A stretch of 64,000 nucleotides of DNA, from the NCBI GenBank assembly GCA_037367405.1, contig JAZKJV010009615.1, positions 620,001 to 684,000 of the forward strand, in the 5' to 3' direction. The stretch's first letter is position 1; every line of letters starts with the position of its first letter. A program made the translations under genes and the position numbers. Origin of the DNA: Ottelia alismoides. Lineage: Eukaryota > Streptophyta > Magnoliopsida > Alismatales > Hydrocharitaceae. The notes under the pieces were generated by a model. The model made no database searches, was not told the origin of the DNA, and saw only the letters and a list, made by a program, of their open reading frames with translations. Shown piece by piece: positions 60,101 through 64,000 of the stretch.

Positions 60101-60864
60101 TGTTTGAGCCAATAGGCGGCTCTGTCAACTAAAGAGAATGGAAAGGCGATCATCTTGATTGTGTCCTCGGTCGTCAACCGATCATGGATGGTGCTGCAAA
60201 TCATCTCGAATTCTTGGAGGTGGAGGTGCGGCTCTTCGGTCGGCAACCCATGGAATTTGGGTAGCAGCTGGATAGTGTGGGGCCGAAGCTCGAAATCTCC
60301 GTGGATGGGTGGGAGTCGAATCCATCGGTGAGTGAGGGATGCAGCTGGGTTGTGCAATTCCCTCATGATAGTCTGTGGCGGTCTCTCGCCGTCTGGATCG
60401 CCTCCTCCTGCATCTGGTCCTCCTCCTCCACCACCTTCCCGGTTTTCTCTCATCTGAGCAATTTCCCTCATAAGGTCACCCATGAATGTGCCCTGGTCAC
60501 GGATCTGTTGCTGCATAGTCTCCAGGGATGCTAACAAGGAATTATTGATGGCTGCTTGATCAAATATGAACGGAGGGTGCTCATGATCATCTTCATGCTC
60601 GCCTCTGTCTGCCATGGCTGGATTTTCTGAAAAAGCAAAAGAGGCCATCTCAGGTGCTGTCGAATGAGCGGAACACTGTGAAGCACTGTATTCAGACACT
60701 CTTGGACTGATGGAAGAAGAATGAGAAGGGTGGTCGAGGGGGAACAGGGTGGATGTAAACTCAGGCTCGGAGAGCGGACTCTCCGAGGTATTCCTAGATG
60801 AATAAGGAGGAGTGCGGGATAGCGGTGCCGACAAGGTCGGCCTAAGAGATCTCCGTCCCATCAT
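54115..60864 (-). CDS. Gag-Pol polyprotein of Athila-type element C (2249 aa)
   Basis: Single uninterrupted frame encoding shell protein and replication enzymes. Gag: retrotransposon-gag fold at about 238-345 (RAAYWLKHLGRF, PNEQFHEAW), a Q-rich tail at about 565-635 and no CCHC knuckle. An acidic linker with G-G-x-(D/E)-A repeats lies at about 770-860. Protease: L-L-D-S-G-S-S with catalytic Asp near 1004. RT: YPISDSKWVS, WRVCVDYRRLN and catalytic F-M-D-D at 1532-1535. RNase H: MTDASDFAVGA with Asp near 1681. Integrase: H-H-C-C region where the last Cys is Tyr 1930 (C-T-D-Y-Q; Cys in B), then Asp 1959, Asp 2018 and Glu 2054 in D-D-35-E spacing, and a G-P-Y module near the C-terminus; no chromodomain. 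Start chosen at M-M-G-R-R-S-L because element B keeps the same sequence. Activity is uncertain because of the lost zinc ligand. Confidence 0.95.
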   Translation of the reverse strand: MMGRRSLRPTLSAPLSRTPPYSSRNTSESPLSEPEFTSTLFPLDHPSHSSSISPRVSEYSASQCSAHSTAPEMASFAFSENPAMADRGEHEDDHEHPPFIFDQAAINNSLLASLETMQQQIRDQGTFMGDLMREIAQMRENREGGGGGGPDAGGGDPDGERPPQTIMRELHNPAASLTHRWIRLPPIHGDFELRPHTIQLLPKFHGLPTEEPHLHLQEFEMICSTIHDRLTTEDTIKMIAFPFSLVDRAAYWLKHLGRFVDTWADLRTVFLKKYYPLGRTNAARAMISNFVMIPNEQFHEAWDRFRELIDRCPHHDISKPNLVQSFFCGLTPELQGLVNASCGGSYFSKGEDDVWAIYEGMAENSTVMTQARVYTQQKPPQGAGSFQRIARIDAGPNTVSVAAAQAESAAADMGIISEKLDRMEILEKKQNQGMAQMDQIAKVMSDLKTQMLCIQEAQSHAQQPPRSQVASSSSNPNQGSISYRQVNHIQVEPVPLLQYHPEQPPSSDTQMVVYQPEQPLAVLPPPSFEQEPLMEVNGIWYDRYPQPAIRRDHPGFRWGNGGSSSQQHPPAHGQQSSQQTQQQQPQYAHYQQYQNGPRPSYQGQQWRQRQQPQQSYHQPSPQYQQQQQQPHFQQGQTSGSQGPAFENPALDDLARLLSEQRASFRQEMDEFRQEMRDIMKGKAAIPAQIEPNPNNLKRKSKQVEFTEDTSPSDCLSDISYSYHDADFVTTRSGRMPAGGASSERQLEAESGAPEEPRSCADAADDDVDGGTDATHDEVQDDDADVVVIPDEDGGADATIFDVEPESGTDAAETGAGGGTEATTSTFVEPPTVMLPHFVPLDCGNKENKNMNKGKVPVQIADPYVLHDDICVDSPSSQAQGPFPSTPSEEAPTIPFPEALRRVKGNKKENPKKSQEVEFDNQMIDRFHIQLTLREAFEHIPFFKKNLKETTTVRRKRKRRDQIHMLTHDTCCTIQNKLPAKRPDAGAPYVRCEIQEQQFDRTLLDSGSSINLLPAALLKQFEFGPLLRSRTVLQFADRSIKRPKGLLKDVVVTIQGLKFPVDFVVLDMEIPEAVTDAPIILGRPFLATAKAVTDHDCGKVRFRVEGETIQIETIEETRARELECSEQSSEAAQMTEEELDVHQVRDFEMTDDESNWKDPVAPTLALPTDSLYRKLMAIESRESTFLDTDTPKADSVVTSGADDFSSCSSASDPSYSDIEWAYFDDPLSCLIHSEPTTVTECEPVQFIDNSVSRLSSEIHAEREFSHADLVAFTQTYQKPDLPPPSCPERKPLPQSMKYRFLAGEPDMHPVIISADLTGEQESRLMGVLERNRKAIGWNIADLKGLSPKLCSHHIYLEDDAKPSREFQRRLNPNLREVVMKEISKWWSADFIYPISDSKWVSLLHVVPKKTGVTTVVNESGEEIATRVPTSWRVCVDYRRLNEATKKDHFPLPFLDQIIERLAGKSHYCFLDGYSGYNQVAIAPEDQEKTTFTCPFGTYAFRRMPFGLCNAPATFQRCMLSIFSDMVGDCLEVFMDDFSVYGDGFDACLDCLDRVLKRCIEVNLVLSWEKSHFMMTHRTVLGHIVSNRGMEVDPAKVDIIRKLNPPSNLRQLRSFLGHVGFYRRFIQDFSRIARPLTDLLTKDTEFIVNDKCLESFETLKNMVVSAHVLQPPDWSLPFEIMTDASDFAVGAVLGQRRDGLPFAIHYASRTLDAAQRNYTVTEKEMLAVVFALDKYRSYILGSRVTIYTDHTAIRYLMAKKDAKAHLTRWILLLQEFDIEIKDKPGVKNVVVDHLSRLENLEESEPSAPITETFPDEAILAVTSLPWYADFVNYLVAKTVPQGWPRQKLETFLAKAKFYHWEDPVLYHEGGDSIWRRCIPQEEQHSVLTYCHKLEAGGHHSGKRTAQKVLQSGLWWPTLFKDSDEFVKGCTDYQKMGTCGQRDMMPMQPIHFCEVFDAWGIDFMGPFPKSQGFEHILLAVDYVSRWVEAIPARAADAKTVCKFLRKNIISRFGVPRVLISDGGSHFINDKVRALADEFDIDHRVATPYHPQTNGLAEVSNREIKTILQKVVRPDRKDWSQLLDSVLWAYRTSFKNPLGTSPFRLVYGKPCHLPVEIKHKSFWAVTELLLDPESIGDQRRAELAALEELRDTAFSNSLQYKEKVKTWHDSHISHKQFEPDQRVWLFDSRMKLFPGKLQSKWKGPYVVRKVHDNGSIDISEPSSSSTFRVNGQRLKLYRDHDPPTIDVAPILLV

Positions 60865-62319
60865 CTTGATTTAGAGAAAGGCGGATGAGATCTGGAATGC
60901 AAACAGGATGATAAATCAAAACCCCAGTTTCACCTACTCCACACTTGAGCTGATGACCGCAAGAGTTCGGTCTGTTATCTTGTCAATTTTTATTAGGTGA
61001 TCAGTCAATCTATCAGAGCGTTAGAGCGAGCTGTTAGGTATCCTACTTTCCTAGCCGACTGTCCCAATCCACGTCAGATCTTTCCCAGCCAGTATGAATT
61101 GCGGACCGTAACCCGGTTGCTCCCGCTAATTCAATCTGTTAAGGATATCGCGGTCCGCTTTACCGGTTACCGGAGAGATCCTCACTGGAGAACGACTAAC
61201 CACGACCGGTAGTCAACTAAAATTTCAGATGTGGCTCTATCCTAGTGTCGAGGCACTCTCTCGCAGCAGATAAATCAAACAAGGAGGGGATTACTCTCCC
61301 AAAACAAAATTTTTGGTGGGATGAGTTTTAAGGTCGAGTTTGCATTAGCAGTCCCAATTTTTATTGTTTTCACTTTTTTAGGTGTTTTTCTGAGCAAACA
61401 TCGTCTAACGAATTTTCCAATTTCCTTGTTATTAAAATTCAATAAAACAGGGGGAGGAAAGCGGAAAAGCCGATGCGCGGTTAAAATCTATGATGCATGC
61501 AGGGATAGAAATGCGTACCTTGTCGCCAGCACTCTACATGCAAAGTGATCCGCGCATAATTGAAAGACAGTAATTTAAACTACCTATATGCATGCACGAG
61601 GAAATCGTCCTAAGATGAGCAACTTCTATTAACGTGAAGAACAAGTAGCTATGACAAAGAAAAGAGTCCGGAGTCCGGTCTTGGCTCACCCCTCCTCTTC
61701 TCGACACACTCGAGTTCAGGAGTAGCGCTTAACAGGGTGGGCTCGCGGCACGTGGGCTCTAGTTCAAGTCAAATAGCTTTTTCAAGTGAATTTTAGCCAA
61801 GTCCAATTACGCTCTATAGGTGCAGGCAAGATATTAGGGATTGGGCCTTAGCTTCTTAGTTCGTCACAGTCAACAAAAATTCCTATGTCTAGGGGCTAAA
61901 TCCTCGTGAAACAAATAGAAATGAAGCCGAGAAAACCGCGAAAAACACAAAACCGCGGTGAGCCCCCAAGTGAACAAACACTTGGTAGTTAGGCCCGGTA
62001 GTGTCCAAGTCCGAATGTACCTGTATTATTACAAATTATGAAAGTCACTCTCTCACAGAAATAAAATGCAAGCTAACTAATCACTCTCTCTCAATCCTCC
62101 TGCTCTCTCCTGCCGGCTTGGCCCAAGAAAAGCCGACTCCGCTTCCCAAGGATGCTCCGGATCACCTAAGCAATCCGCCTTGCTCCGCGGTCCCTCGCAA
62201 GAAGACAAGTAAAGAGATGGTCAGATAGCTCAACAGATATATCAAAACTGCAAGAGACGGAAAATGATGCTATGGTAAACAATCACACAATCAAACAAAA
62301 TGTAAACTACTCGCTGTTG
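60865..62319 (-). other. Leader of element C
   Basis: A 1.45-kb non-coding leader between the primer site and gag. It shares GTTCACTTGGGGGCTC (complement, near 61960-61975) with element A, and AAAACCGCGAAAAA / AAAACCGCGG words with element B. Short frames in it (for example 61321-61548) are not conserved in B. Confidence 0.7.
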
Positions 62320-62338
62320 CTCCCCGGCAACGGCGCCA
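62320..62338 (-). promoter_or_regulatory. Primer-binding site of element C (tRNA-Asp, perfect)
   Basis: Minus-strand TGGCGCCGTTGCCGGGGAG is fully complementary over 18 nt to the 3' end of plant tRNA-Asp(GUC) including CCA. It lies two bases inside the 5' LTR. Confidence 0.95.
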
Positions 62339-62340
62339 TT

Positions 62341-64000
62341 TGATAAACACGAAAATCACAAGAGCCTAAACTGGTGTCTCACACAAGGCGGAGACAACCG
62401 TCGCTGTGGCGGCTCTCAATGAAATCCGCGTTTAATCAACAATTAACCCACACTAAAGATCAACAAATTAGAACTAATGTGGAGTTAAAATTTATTTTTA
62501 ACTCTGCACAAATGGTGTATAGTGACAAGTATGCAGAGAGTTCGAACACAGGGAGCAAGCAGGGTAATTCGAGCAAATGTAAGCACAAGTGTGTGTGTGT
62601 AAAGTGTCTACACTAAGCAAGCAAGCAACTACAATTTTTTTGTGGGTTTTTAATTTTTAATTTTTTAATTTTTATTTTTTTTTGTTTTGTATTTTGATTT
62701 TTAATTTTCTGATTTTTATAATTTTATATTTTATATTTTTCTTTTTCTTTTTCAATATTGGAATTTAAAGACAATGGAATAAAAGACAAGATAGAATATT
62801 TATAAAACTAAGTAAAAATTACCAAAAATTCAGAAACAAATTGTTTTTAGTCTTTTTAGGGTTTTTTACTGTTTTTGTGATTTTTGGAAAATTTTCAAGG
62901 TGTTTTTGGTATTTTTAAATACTGAAATAAAGCAAAACAGTGCAAATAAGGCTGGCTGTGAATAAAATGAGATTTAAAAATAGCAACCAGTAGCTCAAAA
63001 TTTTCACACTATTTTTCAAATAAGAAGGACAAAATAAGGAACACACAGAAACTAAGTTTTTGATTTTTTGGAGTTTTCTACTATTTTATATATTTTTTTG
63101 AAGTTTTTGAGTGTTTTTAAATTTTTAAGGTTTTTCTTTTGAGATTTTTAGTGATTTTTGGACTGACACTAAAATAGGTTAAAATAGACACTAGGTGATT
63201 TTTTTGGAATTTTTGGAGGTGTTTTAATATTTTTTTGGTATTTTCTAAGCTAGACAGTGCACAAAAAGCAAGTTTTTGATTTTTAATAAATGTGCGAATA
63301 AAATAAAATCAAAAACTAAATATGTGGCGTTAAAGTACACATGTCCAGATGCTTAAGTCTATTTTTGTGGAATTTTTGGGCTTAAAATGGTCATTCAAAT
63401 AAATACAACAAGCATCCAAACATTAAACAGTCCTGGCAGGGGTATATGCGCAATATTTAAAACATCCAGGGGCGTACACGCAATTTTTCCACAAAAGTCT
63501 ACACTGAAACATGCATTTCAAGGATTAAATATGAATAACAAAACCCGCAAGGGTATCTGAGCAATTTACCCACCAGGGTGCGTGACTCGCACGCGCCTGG
63601 AAGGGGTATTTTTGCAATATCACAAAGTTCCAAGGGGTTCAATGTAGTTTCTCCAAAATATTACAACTTAAAGCAAACATTCATGGACTTAAGCGAAATA
63701 AATAAACCCCAGGGGGGTCCCTGCAAAATACCCAGCCCCCTCACGCGCACGGGCACGTGAGGTGACGTGGATTGGACCTCGGTGCAAATAAGAAAACTAC
63801 GGGGTTCTAAGTGCAAATATTACAGAAATATTTAAACTACGCAACACAGTTTTTGGACTGAATAGGAATTACAAAATAAGCGGGGGTTGACTGCAAAATA
63901 CCCTCGCTTAGGCGCTCTGGAGGTGACGCGTGGCGCGCATCCAACGGCTGGCGACGATGGACGATCCAACGGCGGGAAGCGGGCCACTTATCCACGTGGC
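62341..64000 (-). repeat. 5' LTR of element C (partial, runs off the window)
   Basis: Starts TGATAAACACG at 62341 and matches 47775-49435 of the 3' LTR almost perfectly. Substitutions I noticed are GCAGGG for GCCGGG near 62560, AATGTAG for AATGCAG near 63645 and CAACACAG for CAATACAG near 63845, plus small changes in GT and T runs. Confidence 0.95.

Larger units (their letters stand above)
47775..64000 (-). mobile_element. Element C: young, nearly intact Athila-type Ty3/gypsy retrotransposon
   Basis: Minus-strand order: 5' LTR (from beyond the window to 62341), perfect tRNA-Asp primer site, 1.45-kb leader, uninterrupted gag-pol (60864-54115), four-hairpin array, T/A-rich repeats, non-coding block shared with B, polypurine tract, 3' LTR (51678-47775). 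Where both LTRs are visible (1.66 kb) I see about three substitutions and a few length changes in T or GT runs, so insertion is recent. No envelope-like frame occurs between pol and the 3' LTR, unlike some Athila members. The duplication on the left would be GATAG (47770-47774); the right flank is outside the window. Confidence 0.95.

Overview
The window is plant nuclear DNA from a repeat-rich intergenic region. The evidence is three large Ty3/gypsy LTR retrotransposons of the Athila type (tRNA-Asp primer sites, an F-M-D-D-F-S-V reverse transcriptase motif, LTRs of 3.7-4 kb), a CACTA DNA transposon, Ty1/copia debris and a dense cluster of miniature inverted-repeat elements. I found no intact host gene. 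The species, and whether it is a monocot or eudicot, cannot be decided from the sequence.

Layout. 1-2259: AT-rich DNA without a supportable gene. 2260-10985: element A, plus strand, old and heavily broken, with 5' LTR, primer site, leader and a decayed pol whose gag and protease are missing; no 3' LTR. About 10986-11450: DNA that looks like plant mitochondrial sequence. 11505-18808: a cluster of small inverted-repeat elements, several sitting inside (TA)n microsatellites, including a 1.5-kb inverted-repeat element that carries an array with a 20-nt period. 19610-20360: Ty1/copia gag-pol remnant. 22754-27932: a CACTA element carrying exon pieces of captured genes, one resembling biotin-pathway 8-amino-7-oxononanoate synthase. 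29750-46309: element B, minus strand, an Athila element with one complete LTR, one truncated LTR and a gag-pol full of stops and frameshifts. 46310-47774: a second mitochondrial-like block. 47775 to the window end: element C, minus strand, a young Athila element whose 2249-codon gag-pol is uninterrupted and whose LTRs are almost identical where both are visible.

How the parts work together. In element C the LTR promoter would drive one RNA, primed by tRNA-Asp, that encodes a single Gag-protease-RT-RNase H-integrase polyprotein. Elements A, B and C share a non-coding 3' architecture: four hairpins built on copies of the polypurine-tract motif AAGTATAGGGGG, a T/A-rich repeat zone and, in B and C, a nearly identical non-coding block. 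The three LTRs also share an inverted pair of W-boxes about 200 bp upstream of the TATA box. One integrase zinc ligand (Cys to Tyr) is lost in C, so it may depend on other copies for integration.

The features most worth follow-up are the 20-nt periodic array at 15155-15618, the reiterated polypurine-tract hairpins, the non-coding block that looks better conserved than the coding region, and the retroelement/mitochondrial-like junctions.
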